Below are positions 45,448-54,258 of a DNA stretch of 64,000 bases, piece after piece (the stretch's first letter is position 1; each line of letters opens with the position of its first letter). Below the pieces are notes generated by a model that had not been told where the DNA came from, ran no database searches, and worked only from the letters and a program-made list of their open reading frames with translations. The DNA is from Hyphomonadaceae bacterium (GTDB taxonomy: Bacteria > Pseudomonadota > Alphaproteobacteria > Caulobacterales > Aquidulcibacteraceae), in contig JAEUMT010000036.1 of the NCBI GenBank assembly GCA_016791365.1, forward strand, positions 1 through 64,000, in the 5' to 3' direction. A program made the position numbers and the translations under genes.

Positions 45448-47004
45448 ATGGCGGACATCTTCATTTCTTACGCCAGCGAAGATCGCGACCGCGTCCGTCC
45501 GCTCGCCGAGGCGCTGCAGTCGCGCGGCTTCAACATCTGGTGGGATCGTTCGCTCGCGGCGGGGCAGGACTACACCGCGATCATCGAGAAGGAATTGAAG
45601 AGCGCCAAAGCCGTGATTGTGCTGTGGACGCAGGCTTCGGCCAACTCGACGTTCGTGCGCGACGAAGCCGGCCGCGCCCGCGATGAGGGCCGTCTCGTTC
45701 CTGTTCTGCTCGATCAGGTGCAATTGCCGCTCGGCTTCGGCGCTTTCCAGGCTGAGGATTTCACCCGCTGGAATGGCGGCGCCAACGCGCCGCAAATGCA
45801 GCTGCTGGTCGAAGTGCTGAGCGCCAAGCTGTCGGGCCGCGAGGTCAACACAAGCGAGATCGAACGCCGCCGGCGCCGCTTGGGCACGCGCATCCGCATC
45901 GTGTCGCTGCTCACCGTCATCGCGCTTATCGCAGGCATCGCCTGGGTGGTGAACGATTTCGTGCGTCCTGATCCGCCGCAGCCGGACTTGCGCGCCGAGT
46001 TGTTGCGCTTGTTGGCCGAGGGGCAGCTCACGCCCGAGCAGGCTATCCAACTCGCGACCATTCTTGAATCCGGCGCGCTTGGGGAGACTGCTTCGAGCGA
46101 AACTTTAGGCGCGCCGCAGCCGGGGGCGACCGACGCCGCCAGAGACCTGGAGCCGGCTGGCACAGTGAGCGAGGCCTCGTTTGACGCGACCGCGAGCGCC
46201 GCCTATCGCGCCGCGTTCGTGGCGTTGGCCGCGCACCCTGTCGAAGACGTCCGCCTCGCCGTCGCGCAAATGTCGACCGAATCCACGCGTGATGGGGCGA
46301 TGCAAACGCTGTGGGCGTACGCCAACGCCCACCCGGAAGATCCGCTGCGCGATCAGATTTTTCTGCTCTGCGGCTCGGTCGGCGAAGTGAACAACAACCC
46401 GCTCGGCCAGCGCGCTCTTGAGCAAGCGACGACCTTGCGTGCGCGCGATCCGGCGGTTTGGCGCATGCTGTCGCGTTCGTATCAGCGCGCGAACCGCACC
46501 GGTGAAGCCGAGGCGGCCGCCCAAGTGTCCGAAGGCGTGGAGGCGCAGAACAACGGCGACACCGCGGTGGCCGAACAACAGCTGCAACAAGCGTTGCCGC
46601 ACCTCACCGCGCCGCAGCTGCGTGCGCCGGTTGCGTCGGAGCTTGGGCAGATTGCCGAAGCGCGTGGTGATTTCAGCGCCGCCAGCGCCCGCTTCTCGCA
46701 AGCCTATACGGCGCGCGAAGAGGTGGCCGAGGCCGCGCCTGACTCCGTCGCCGCCGGTGCGATCGAGGCCGATGCGCAACAGCTCGTCCGCGCGCTCGAT
46801 CGGTCGGGGCGGACGCGTGAAGCGTGCGATCGCCTGCGTCAGGCGCAGGAGCAGCATGACGTCGCCGCGCCGGATCAGGAATTGCTGCAGCGCTGCCAGA
46901 CGCAGTTCCGCACCAATTTGCGCAACGACGTGCAACTCGCGCCGCAATTGCAGCGCCGTTCGATCGAGACGCGGCCGCGTGTAACGCCGACACCGACGCC
47001 GTAA
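45448..47004 (+). CDS. TIR-domain protein with membrane helix and TPR-like C-terminus
   Basis: A 518-residue protein. A TIR domain covers residues 1-135: MADIFISYASEDRDRVRPLA, the WWDRSLAAGQDY loop, then VIVLWTQASANSTFVRDEAG with the likely NADase Glu73, and RLVPVLLDQVQLP. One transmembrane helix lies at about residues 150-170 (IVSLLTVIALIAGIAWVV). The remainder is alanine-rich helices forming TPR-like units (about 245-470). This topology places the TIR domain in the cytosol. TIR proteins with intact Glu hydrolyse NAD in bacterial immunity; whether this one does is inference. It is followed by an amidohydrolase gene after 19 bases. Confidence 0.85.
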   Translation: MADIFISYASEDRDRVRPLAEALQSRGFNIWWDRSLAAGQDYTAIIEKELKSAKAVIVLWTQASANSTFVRDEAGRARDEGRLVPVLLDQVQLPLGFGAFQAEDFTRWNGGANAPQMQLLVEVLSAKLSGREVNTSEIERRRRRLGTRIRIVSLLTVIALIAGIAWVVNDFVRPDPPQPDLRAELLRLLAEGQLTPEQAIQLATILESGALGETASSETLGAPQPGATDAARDLEPAGTVSEASFDATASAAYRAAFVALAAHPVEDVRLAVAQMSTESTRDGAMQTLWAYANAHPEDPLRDQIFLLCGSVGEVNNNPLGQRALEQATTLRARDPAVWRMLSRSYQRANRTGEAEAAAQVSEGVEAQNNGDTAVAEQQLQQALPHLTAPQLRAPVASELGQIAEARGDFSAASARFSQAYTAREEVAEAAPDSVAAGAIEADAQQLVRALDRSGRTREACDRLRQAQEQHDVAAPDQELLQRCQTQFRTNLRNDVQLAPQLQRRSIETRPRVTPTPTP

Positions 47005-47023
47005 CACTTTGGGGAGCAGTGTG

Positions 47024-49066
47024 ATGAAGCGACTACTGGCCATTATCTTTGCGGCGGCCTGTTTCGCCATCGCGCCCGCCACCCGCGCGCAGGATGTCAC
47101 CGCCGCACTGGCGCGTGCGCCCGCGAGCGCCGAGACCTGGGCGATCATTTCAACGGCTGGTCGTCACGGGACGTCACAACGCTGGACCGCCGATGGCGTG
47201 CGCTGGTCGCGCGAGAGCATCCTGCTGCGCGGTTTTGTTACCGAGATCGATCAGCAAATGAGCGTCGGCGCCGACGGCGCGGTGCAGAGCCTCACTATTC
47301 GCGGCGTGACGCCGTCCGGCGATGCCGGCGAAACGTTCACCGCCGCCAATGGCCGTTACCAATTCCGTTCACCGGTCGATACCGGCGAGGCGGCGTTGCC
47401 GGCGGGCGCGTTCTATTCGGCGTTTGGCGGCACGATCGACAGCACCATTGCGTTCGTCGACTATTTGCGCTCGCGCCCGGATCACACCATGCAATTGCTG
47501 CCGTCCGGCCGTGCCGAGATTGTGCAGATTGCAACCCGCACCGTCACCAATGGCGGCCAGAGCAAGAACCTGACCGCCTATGCCATCGTTGGCGTTGGCC
47601 TTTCGCCGTTCCCCGTCTGGTACGAGGGCGATCGCTTCTTCGCCTTCGCCGGTTTTCTTTCGTGGATCCCCGAAGGCTGGGAAGGCGTCGCCAACGAGCT
47701 GAGCGCTGCGCAGGACGAAGCGCTCTCGGGCCGCGCCACTGCGTTGGTCAACGAGATCGGCCCGCGCGCAACCGCGCCAATCTACTTCCAGAACGTTCGC
47801 ATCTATGACGCCGAGGCGCGCCGCTTCCGCAACAACCGGAATGTTGTCGTCACCGATGGCCGCATCAGCGCTGTCGGCGGGCGCAATGTTCGCGCGCCGG
47901 AGAACGCACAAGTGATCCCGGGCGCGGGCCGCACCTTGGTGCCTGGTCTGTGGGATAGCCACCAGCACTTTAGCGGCGACGATTCCGGCCCGCTGCTGTT
48001 GTCGCAAGGCATCACCAACATTCGCGATCCGGGCAACCGCGATGTGGAGCTGATCGCGCGGCGCGCGCGGATAAATAGCGGCCAATTGCTTGGCCCGCGC
48101 ATTATCGCTTCGTTGCTGATTGACGGCGAGGGTCCGAACACGGCGCAAATGGCGTCGGTTGCGCGCAATGCCGAAGAGGGTGTCGCCGCCGTCCGCCATG
48201 CGCACGAAGCCGGCTATTTTGGCGTGAAGCTTTACGGCACGCTGGATTCTTCGCTTGTCGCGCCGATCGCCGCCGAAGCGCATCGCCTTGGGTTGCATGT
48301 GCAGGGCCACATCCCGCACGGCATGCGCCCGCTTGAGGCCGTTCGCGCCGGGTATAATGAAATCACCCACATCAATTTCGTGATGATGCAGGCGATGCCG
48401 GACGAGGTCGTGCAGAACTCGAACGGCCTGCCGCGCTTTTATGGCACCGCACGCTACGCGCCGGACGTCAACCTGCGCTCACCGGAAATGCGGGCCTATC
48501 TCGATGAACTCGCCAGCCGCCACATCGCTGTCGATCCCACTCTGGTGACGTTCGAAGGCGGTTATGTGCCGAACATGGGCGAGATCGCCGCCGCCTATGC
48601 GCCGTTCATGGGCACGATGCCGCCGGCGGTTGAGCGGGGCTTCCGCGCCGCAAGCTTCGGCCCTTCCGCCGAGGTCTCGCGTGAGCAAATGCGGCGCGCG
48701 CAGGCGGCGCTGCAGAACCTCGTCGGTGAACTCCATCGCCGCCGCATCACAATCGTGGCGGGCACTGACGGTTCGGGTCTCGAATTGGTGCGCGAACTTG
48801 AGCTCTACGTGGCGGCGGGCTTCACGCCCGCTGATGCATTGGCGGCGGCGACGATCGTGCCGGCGCAACTTTTCGGCGTTGGCGAAGAGACCGGTTCGAT
48901 CCGTGTTGGCAAAGCCGCCGATCTGGCGCTCGTCGAAGGTGATCCAAGCCGCAATATCGGCGATCTCCGCAACGTCGTCATGGTGATGCGCGATGGCCGC
49001 TTGATGCAGGCGGATGCGCTGCGCCGCGCCATTGGCATTTCCGGCCCGCCGCGCCGCGCCAATTAA
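47024..49066 (+). CDS. Secreted amidohydrolase-superfamily protein
   Basis: A 680-residue protein with a signal peptide (MKRLLAIIFAAACFAIAPA, cleavage after TRA). About 240 residues of unrecognised domain precede the amidohydrolase barrel. Metal-binding motifs: LVPGLWDSHQHFSGD (HxH), VKLYG with the potential bridging Lys, HVQGHIPHG, ITHINF, and IVAGTDGSG (Asp). The ending GVGEETGSIRVGKAADLALVEGDP is the standard small beta-domain return. Related proteins act on imides, dipeptides or prolidase substrates. The gene follows the TIR gene closely with GGGGAG before the ATG. Its stop overlaps the convergent rsmD stop by four bases. Confidence 0.88.
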   Translation: MKRLLAIIFAAACFAIAPATRAQDVTAALARAPASAETWAIISTAGRHGTSQRWTADGVRWSRESILLRGFVTEIDQQMSVGADGAVQSLTIRGVTPSGDAGETFTAANGRYQFRSPVDTGEAALPAGAFYSAFGGTIDSTIAFVDYLRSRPDHTMQLLPSGRAEIVQIATRTVTNGGQSKNLTAYAIVGVGLSPFPVWYEGDRFFAFAGFLSWIPEGWEGVANELSAAQDEALSGRATALVNEIGPRATAPIYFQNVRIYDAEARRFRNNRNVVVTDGRISAVGGRNVRAPENAQVIPGAGRTLVPGLWDSHQHFSGDDSGPLLLSQGITNIRDPGNRDVELIARRARINSGQLLGPRIIASLLIDGEGPNTAQMASVARNAEEGVAAVRHAHEAGYFGVKLYGTLDSSLVAPIAAEAHRLGLHVQGHIPHGMRPLEAVRAGYNEITHINFVMMQAMPDEVVQNSNGLPRFYGTARYAPDVNLRSPEMRAYLDELASRHIAVDPTLVTFEGGYVPNMGEIAAAYAPFMGTMPPAVERGFRAASFGPSAEVSREQMRRAQAALQNLVGELHRRRITIVAGTDGSGLELVRELELYVAAGFTPADALAAATIVPAQLFGVGEETGSIRVGKAADLALVEGDPSRNIGDLRNVVMVMRDGRLMQADALRRAIGISGPPRRAN

Positions 49067-49626
49067 GCGCGCGGCCTGAGGAAGAAAACCTTGGCGGCGC
49101 CGTAGCTGCGCTCGTCGAGGATTTCGAATGCAGGCAGGTTCGGCGTCTCGTCAGCGCCGACCTCGAGCATGATCAGGGCGTCGGGCGCGATCCAAGCGCC
49201 TTTGCCCAACCCATCCATGGCGCGCTCGCCCAGGCCTTTGCCGTACGGCGGATCCAGGAAGACGATTTCAAACGGCCCGCCAAGACCAGCGGGCTTCGGC
49301 CCAAGGTCCGTTGCGTCGCGCCGATGGATGCGCGTGTTTCCGAACAAGCCCAGCGCCTCGATATTGTCTCGGATGGCGCCGCGCGCGGCGGTGTCGGTTT
49401 CAACGAAAAGCGCAAACGCGGCGCCGCGCGACATCGCTTCAAATCCCAGCGCGCCAGAGCCGGCGAAAAGATCGAGAACCCGCCGCCCTTCAACCCCGGG
49501 TGACCAGTCCGCGTGCGCCAGCACGTTGAAAATGCTCTCCCGCGCGCGGTCGGATGTCGGGCGCGTGTCGCGACCTTGCGGCGCCACAATGGCGCGCCCC
49601 TTGAATTGGCCCCCGACGATCCGCAT
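49063..49626 (-). CDS. rsmD: 16S rRNA (guanine966-N2)-methyltransferase
   Basis: A 187-residue SAM-dependent methyltransferase acting on G966 of 16S rRNA. Hallmarks: MRIVGGQFKGRAIVAPQG at the N-terminus, TRPTSDRARESIFNVL, the SAM-binding VLDLFAGSGALGFEAMSRG, and catalytic EIVFLDPPYGKG. Length is normal. Confidence 0.95.
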   Translation of the reverse strand: MRIVGGQFKGRAIVAPQGRDTRPTSDRARESIFNVLAHADWSPGVEGRRVLDLFAGSGALGFEAMSRGAAFALFVETDTAARGAIRDNIEALGLFGNTRIHRRDATDLGPKPAGLGGPFEIVFLDPPYGKGLGERAMDGLGKGAWIAPDALIMLEVGADETPNLPAFEILDERSYGAAKVFFLRPRA

Positions 49627-49764
49627 CGCGATCCTTCAATCTCTCCGGTTGAGACGCCATATGTCGCGCTATTGGCCCGCCGCCAAGCGCTTGACCTTCG
49701 CGTCAGCCTTCGTGAACAAGGGCTTCCCTCGCGGGGTGAGGGGAAAACAGGGAGCTACGCCGCC

Positions 49765-50469
49765 GTGGACGGATTGATCGCCAGCATTGTCGACGTTTTC
49801 AATCCGGACCATGCAGTCGCAAATTTCGCGGCGCTCTTTCAGGTCATTCTCATCGATCTGGCGCTCGCAGGCGATAATGCGGTCGCTGTCGGTTTGGCGG
49901 CGGCGGCTTTGCCCGCCGTGCAGCAGCGGCGCGCGATCTTCTGGGGCATCGTGATGGCCCTGGTGCTGCGGATCGCATTCGCGAGCGTCACCATCCACCT
50001 TCTGAACATTCCAGGTCTTCTTCTGGCCGGCGGCTTGCTGCTCTTTTGGGTGGCGTGGCGCATGTGGTCCGATCTTCAAGCGCACCGGCCCATCCAAGTT
50101 GGCGATCCTATTGCTGGGGAGCACGCGGCCGAAGCCGTCGTCACCGGCGGCAAGCAACCCAAGACCTTCGCCAGCGCATTGCTGACGATCGTCATCGCCG
50201 ACGTTTCGATGTCGCTGGACAACGTGCTCGCTGTCGCGGCTGTGTCGCGCCACAACGAAGTGATCATGTGGTTCGGCCTCATCTTGTCGGTGGTGCTGAT
50301 GGGCGTTGCGGCTTCGGTGATCGCGCGCGTGATCGATCGCTATCGCTGGATCGCGGTGCTCGGCATCATCATTATTCTGATCGCGGGCGCGCGTATGATC
50401 TGGGAAGACGGGCACAATTTCTTCCCGCTGTATATTCCGGCGATCCCGGGCTTTTTGGGCGGCCACTAG
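49765..50469 (+). CDS. TerC/YjbE-family integral membrane protein
   Basis: A 234-residue protein with seven predicted membrane helices. Family signatures: LIDLALAGDNAVAVGLAAAA (metal-binding Asp/Asn motif), LLFWVAWRMWSDLQ, and a second motif TIVIADVSMSLDNVLAVAAV, then ARMIWEDGHNF. The TerC superfamily includes manganese exporters such as MntY/YkoY. The GTG at 49765 has GGGAG upstream and gives a family-length product; the frame runs back over rsmD but looks non-coding there. A 23-base hairpin-like segment (CCTCGCGGGGTGAGG region, 49727-49743) lies just before it; no yybP-ykoY riboswitch was recognisable. Confidence 0.88.
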   Translation: MDGLIASIVDVFNPDHAVANFAALFQVILIDLALAGDNAVAVGLAAAALPAVQQRRAIFWGIVMALVLRIAFASVTIHLLNIPGLLLAGGLLLFWVAWRMWSDLQAHRPIQVGDPIAGEHAAEAVVTGGKQPKTFASALLTIVIADVSMSLDNVLAVAAVSRHNEVIMWFGLILSVVLMGVAASVIARVIDRYRWIAVLGIIIILIAGARMIWEDGHNFFPLYIPAIPGFLGGH

Positions 50470-50527
50470 CGTCCGGCGCGGAAGCATTGGGAAGCGCTCC
50501 GCCCAGCAGGCAGAGCGCGCTCAGGCC

Positions 50528-50551
50528 GCCTTCGACAGGCTCAGGCTGACG
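50528..50551. repeat. Dispersed GCCTTCGACAGGCTC-type repeat (family D), single copy
   Basis: The sequence GCCTTCGACAGGCTCAGG followed by CTGACG occurs between terC and rluB, and again at 54184-54208, with its reverse complement at 54127-54150. This short element is common in alphaproteobacterial intergenic regions. Confidence 0.75.
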
Positions 50552-50576
50552 CTTGCTGGTCACCGCTCTCGTGACG

Positions 50577-51325
<749 letters not shown>

Positions 51326-51326
<1 letters not shown>

Positions 51327-51646
51327 TGTTCGCGGTGATCTATAGGTGGCAGGTCGTACCAGGGCTGGAGACGCAATTCGAGGCCGGTTGGCGTCGCGGC
51401 ACCGAGCGGATCGCCGCTGAGTTCGGCGGCTGGGGATCGCGCCTGCACAAAGAGGACAACGGCGTCTATATCGCCTACGCGCAATGGCCGAACGAAGACG
51501 CCTGGAAGAAGGCCATGGAAACGCGAATGAACCATTCCGACGACGAGGCGCGCAAAATGTATCGCGACGCGATCGTGCCCGGCTCATTCGAGACCATCGC
51601 CAAGGGCGAGGTGGTGGCGGACCTGTTGGAGCTGCGCCGGCCGTGA
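51326..51646 (+). CDS. Antibiotic-biosynthesis-monooxygenase-like protein (ABM fold)
   Basis: A 106-residue single-domain protein of the dimeric alpha/beta-barrel type. The pattern FAVIYRWQVVPGLETQFEAG, RTERIAAEFGGWG, VYIAYAQWPNEDAWKKAM is typical of ABM domains, which oxidise small aromatic compounds or bind haem; the substrate is unknown. The start is TTG with GGAGGAGGT seven bases before, preferred to a downstream GTG at 51335. The last codons overlap the tadA GTG start by four bases, suggesting coupling. Confidence 0.8.
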
Positions 51647-52095
51647 AAGATGTGGCGCACATGGCGCGCGCTTTGGCGTTGGCGCGCGGCGCCGCCGGAG
51701 CAGGCGAGGCGCCGATTGGCTGCGTGATTGTCGATGCTGACGGGCGCGTTCTCGGCGAAGGCGCCAACGCCCCGATTGGCTCGCACGATCCAACCGCGCA
51801 TGCGGAGATCGTGGCGCTGCGCCAGGCGGCGGCGGCTCTCCAGAATTACCGGCTCGCGCCCAACCTTACGCTCTATGTTACGCTGGAGCCGTGCGCGATG
51901 TGCGCGGGCGCCATCAGTCAGGCCCGCATTGCGCGCGTCGTGTATGGCGCGAGCGATCCCAAAAGCGGCGGCGTCGCGCACGGGGCGCGGGTGTGGGATC
52001 ATCCGCAATGTCATTGGAAGCCTGAGGTCACCGCCGGCGTCGAAGCGGATGCCGCAGGCACTCTTCTCAGAGAATTTTTCAAAGCGCGACGCTGA
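51643..52095 (+). CDS. tadA: tRNA-specific adenosine deaminase
   Basis: A 150-residue zinc deaminase that converts A34 to inosine in tRNA-Arg(ACG). Motifs: PTAHAEIVALR with zinc ligand His53 and catalytic Glu55, and TLEPCAMCAGAISQARIA with Cys84 and Cys87. The start is GTG at 51643, overlapping the previous stop; ATG 51661 is the alternative. Its substrate tRNA gene is at 31460-31536. Confidence 0.93.
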   Translation: MKDVAHMARALALARGAAGAGEAPIGCVIVDADGRVLGEGANAPIGSHDPTAHAEIVALRQAAAALQNYRLAPNLTLYVTLEPCAMCAGAISQARIARVVYGASDPKSGGVAHGARVWDHPQCHWKPEVTAGVEADAAGTLLREFFKARR

Positions 52096-52105
52096 ACGGA
52101 GCACC

Positions 52106-52540
52106 ATGTCCGAGTTTCAAACTGTCTATTTCGAAGACCTAAGCATCGGCATGCGCGAGACGTCGCGCAATCAGGTCACCAGGGAAAAGGTGAAGGCGTT
52201 CGCCGACATCAGCGGCGATCACAATCCTATTCACTTGGATGATTCCTATGCGGCCACGACGCCATTTGGCGGCTGCATCGCGCATGGCATCTTCACCGCA
52301 AGCTTCGTCTCCGCAGTGATCGCAACACGCCTTCCGGGGCCGGGTTCGATCTACATTTCGCAGAACCTCAGCTTCCGGGCGCCGGTGATGATCGGCGACA
52401 CGGTCGACACAACGATCGAAGTGCTGGAACTGGTCGAGCGCGGACGCCGCGTGAAGCTGAAGTGCGAGTGCCGTGTTGGCGACAAAGTCGTGCTCTCGGG
52501 CGAAGCCGAAGTGAAGGCGACGGCGAAGCCGGCCGGCTAG
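52106..52540 (+). CDS. MaoC-like (R)-specific enoyl-CoA hydratase family protein
   Basis: A 144-residue hot-dog fold protein. The hydratase motif FADISGDHNPIHLDD carries Asp38 and His43, and GGCIAHGIFTASFVSAVI follows. SIYISQNLSFRAPVMIGDTV is the second conserved segment. It probably hydrates trans-2-enoyl-CoA or a related thioester; the substrate is inferred. The ATG 52106 has GGAG six bases upstream. It lies 10 bases after tadA and its stop overlaps the convergent ribF stop by four bases. Confidence 0.87.
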   Translation: MSEFQTVYFEDLSIGMRETSRNQVTREKVKAFADISGDHNPIHLDDSYAATTPFGGCIAHGIFTASFVSAVIATRLPGPGSIYISQNLSFRAPVMIGDTVDTTIEVLELVERGRRVKLKCECRVGDKVVLSGEAEVKATAKPAG

Positions 52541-53466
52541 GCGCCGATCAGCGCGCGGCGGGCGTCGATGACGTCCTGGGTCATCTGACGCTTCAATTCG
52601 CCGAGGCTGTCGAAGCGCGCCTCCTCGCGGAGAAACGCGATGAGTTCGACTTCGATGGTCTTGCCGTAGAGGTCGCCGCTGAAATCGAAAAGATGCGCTT
52701 CAAGCAGGGGCTCCGGCAGGGCGCCGACTGTGGGGTTCACGCCGACGCTCGCGACCCCCGGCAGCAATGAGTCATCGCCGACATCCACCCGCACGGCATA
52801 GACGCCGAGTTTGGGGCGCACGTAATCGCCGAGCGATACGTTCGCGGTCGGGAAGCCGAGCGTGCGCCCGCGCTGGAAGCCCTGCAGCACTTCACCTTCG
52901 ATCGCCCACGGGCGCGTCAGCAATTCGGTGGCTTCGCCCATGTCGCCGCGCGCAAGGGCGTCGCGAATGGCGCTGGATGACACTTTTTGCGCGCCGCCCA
53001 CCGGTTGAACGGCGTCCACGCTGAACCCAAGCTCTTCGCCGAGCTTGGCAAGACTGGCCGCGTTTCCGCAGCGGCCCTTGCCGAACTGAAAATCGGCGCC
53101 GACGCTGACGTGGGTGATGCCGATGAGATCGCGCAGAACGCGTTCGGCGAATTCGCGGTCGGTTGAACCTGCGATGCCGGCGTCAAAGCCGATCTCGAAC
53201 ACTTCTTCGACGCCGAGTTGGCTCAACACGCGCGCGCGCTGTTTCGGGCTTTGGAGCCGGAAGGGTGCGCTGTCGGGTTTGAAGAAGCGGCGCGGGTGCG
53301 GTTCGAACACGGCCACACCGAGCGCAACCTCCCGGGCGTGCGCAACCGCACGTGCGCTTTCAATCACGGCTTGGTGACCGGCGTGCACGCCATCGAAATT
53401 TCCAAGCGCAATGGCGGCGCCGCGCGCATCATTAGGAATTGTTGAGGAAGGGCCGGAAGGCGGCAT
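52537..53466 (-). CDS. ribF: Bifunctional riboflavin kinase/FAD synthetase
   Basis: A 309-residue enzyme that makes FMN and FAD. The N-terminal nucleotidyltransferase domain has AIALGNFDGVHAGHQAVIES and FEPHPRRFF, then VGADFQFGKGRCGN and VSSSAIRDAL. The C-terminal flavokinase domain has GFQRGRTLGFPTANV, LGVYAVRV, GVNPT and HLFDFSGDLYGKTI. Length is normal. It faces a 263-base divergent region shared with the cheY-like gene. No FMN riboswitch was seen upstream. Confidence 0.96.
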   Translation of the reverse strand: MPPSGPSSTIPNDARGAAIALGNFDGVHAGHQAVIESARAVAHAREVALGVAVFEPHPRRFFKPDSAPFRLQSPKQRARVLSQLGVEEVFEIGFDAGIAGSTDREFAERVLRDLIGITHVSVGADFQFGKGRCGNAASLAKLGEELGFSVDAVQPVGGAQKVSSSAIRDALARGDMGEATELLTRPWAIEGEVLQGFQRGRTLGFPTANVSLGDYVRPKLGVYAVRVDVGDDSLLPGVASVGVNPTVGALPEPLLEAHLFDFSGDLYGKTIEVELIAFLREEARFDSLGELKRQMTQDVIDARRALIGA

Positions 53467-53644
53467 TCGTTCACAAAGTCTTTCGCGTTTGCGCCAAATC
53501 CGGCGCTATCCGTTTCCAAACTCTAAGCATGAGGCGCACGCGCGGCCTCATCTTCATTCATACTTAAGCGCTGTTTTACCGAAAATTCTCAGCTCTTTGC
53601 TACTGATTGTTCCACGACACGGCGCACTCGAGCCGGAAACGTCT

Positions 53645-53678
53645 CACCACCGAGCCGCCGCACCCCGGCTCGGTGGTG
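53645..53678 (+). promoter_or_regulatory. Strong hairpin upstream of the CheY-like gene
   Basis: A perfect 13-base-pair stem (CACCACCGAGCCG with CGGCTCGGTGGTG) around an 8-base loop, starting 85 bases before the ATG at 53730. There is no U-run after it, so it is not a classical terminator. If the promoter lies to its left, the hairpin would be in the 5' leader and could affect stability or access of regulators. Function is inference. Confidence 0.6.
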
Positions 53679-53729
53679 TGGCGCCTTCCAGCTAATAACA
53701 AGCGCCGGTCTTGGGAAAGGCTGGCGCAG

Positions 53730-54104
53730 ATGTCCGTTTCGATGACGATGCCGATTTTGATCGTGGATGACTACAACACCATGATCCGCATCATGCGAAA
53801 CCTGCTCCGCCAACTCGGCTTCACCAACATCGACGAAGCAAATGACGGGGCCGCCGCCTTGGCGAAGATGCGCAACAAGGATTATGCGCTGGTGATCTCG
53901 GACTCGCACATGCGCCCGATGACCGGCATGGAATTCCTAAAGCGCGTGCGCGCCGAAGAACGGATTGCGCGGACGCCATTTGTGATGGTCGCCAACGACA
54001 ATGCGGAAGGCGCCGAAGCGGCGGGCGCTTCCAGCTTCATCGTGAAGCCGTTCAGCGCCCAGGCGCTGAAATCGACGCTCGTGCCGGTGATCGGCGCGTT
54101 CTGA
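53730..54104 (+). CDS. CheY-like response regulator with atypical switch region
   Basis: A stand-alone receiver domain of 124 residues, very close to alphaproteobacterial CheY in its first 80 residues (ILIVDDYNTMIRIMRNLLRQ; acid pocket Asp13 and Asp14; phosphoacceptor Asp58 in VISDSHMRPMTGMEF; Lys106 in FIVKPF). The beta4/alpha4 region PFVMVANDNAEGAEAAG is four residues shorter than in ordinary CheY and has Ala88 where the conserved Thr/Ser switch is expected. SHMR also replaces the usual WNM after the Asp. It can probably be phosphorylated, but signalling through the switch would be altered. The ATG 53730 begins the receiver. No chemotaxis genes are nearby. Confidence 0.87.
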   Translation: MSVSMTMPILIVDDYNTMIRIMRNLLRQLGFTNIDEANDGAAALAKMRNKDYALVISDSHMRPMTGMEFLKRVRAEERIARTPFVMVANDNAEGAEAAGASSFIVKPFSAQALKSTLVPVIGAF

Positions 54105-54126
54105 TCACGTCCGTCAGAAGTGGCGT

Positions 54127-54208
54127 CACCCTGAGCTTGTCGAAGGGCGGCGCCACGCACAATTGTCGGACGCGAACTCACGCCGCCTTCGACAGGCTCA
54201 GGCTGACG
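54127..54208. repeat. Family D repeats in inverted pair
   Basis: CACCCTGAGCTTGTCGAAGG at 54127 faces GCCTTCGACAGGCTCAGGCT at 54184, forming a long imperfect inverted repeat between the convergent cheY-like and M28 genes. Likely a bidirectional transcription stop or simply a dispersed element. Confidence 0.75.
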
Positions 54209-54258
54209 CTGGTGGATGGCCGTCCTGGCGGCAAGCGCGCTCTGCGCAGCGTCGGAAT

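Noticed and set aside
49627-49764. Possible manganese (yybP-ykoY) riboswitch before the TerC-like gene
   Set aside because: I looked for the conserved riboswitch elements and did not see them; only a short hairpin near the start is present.
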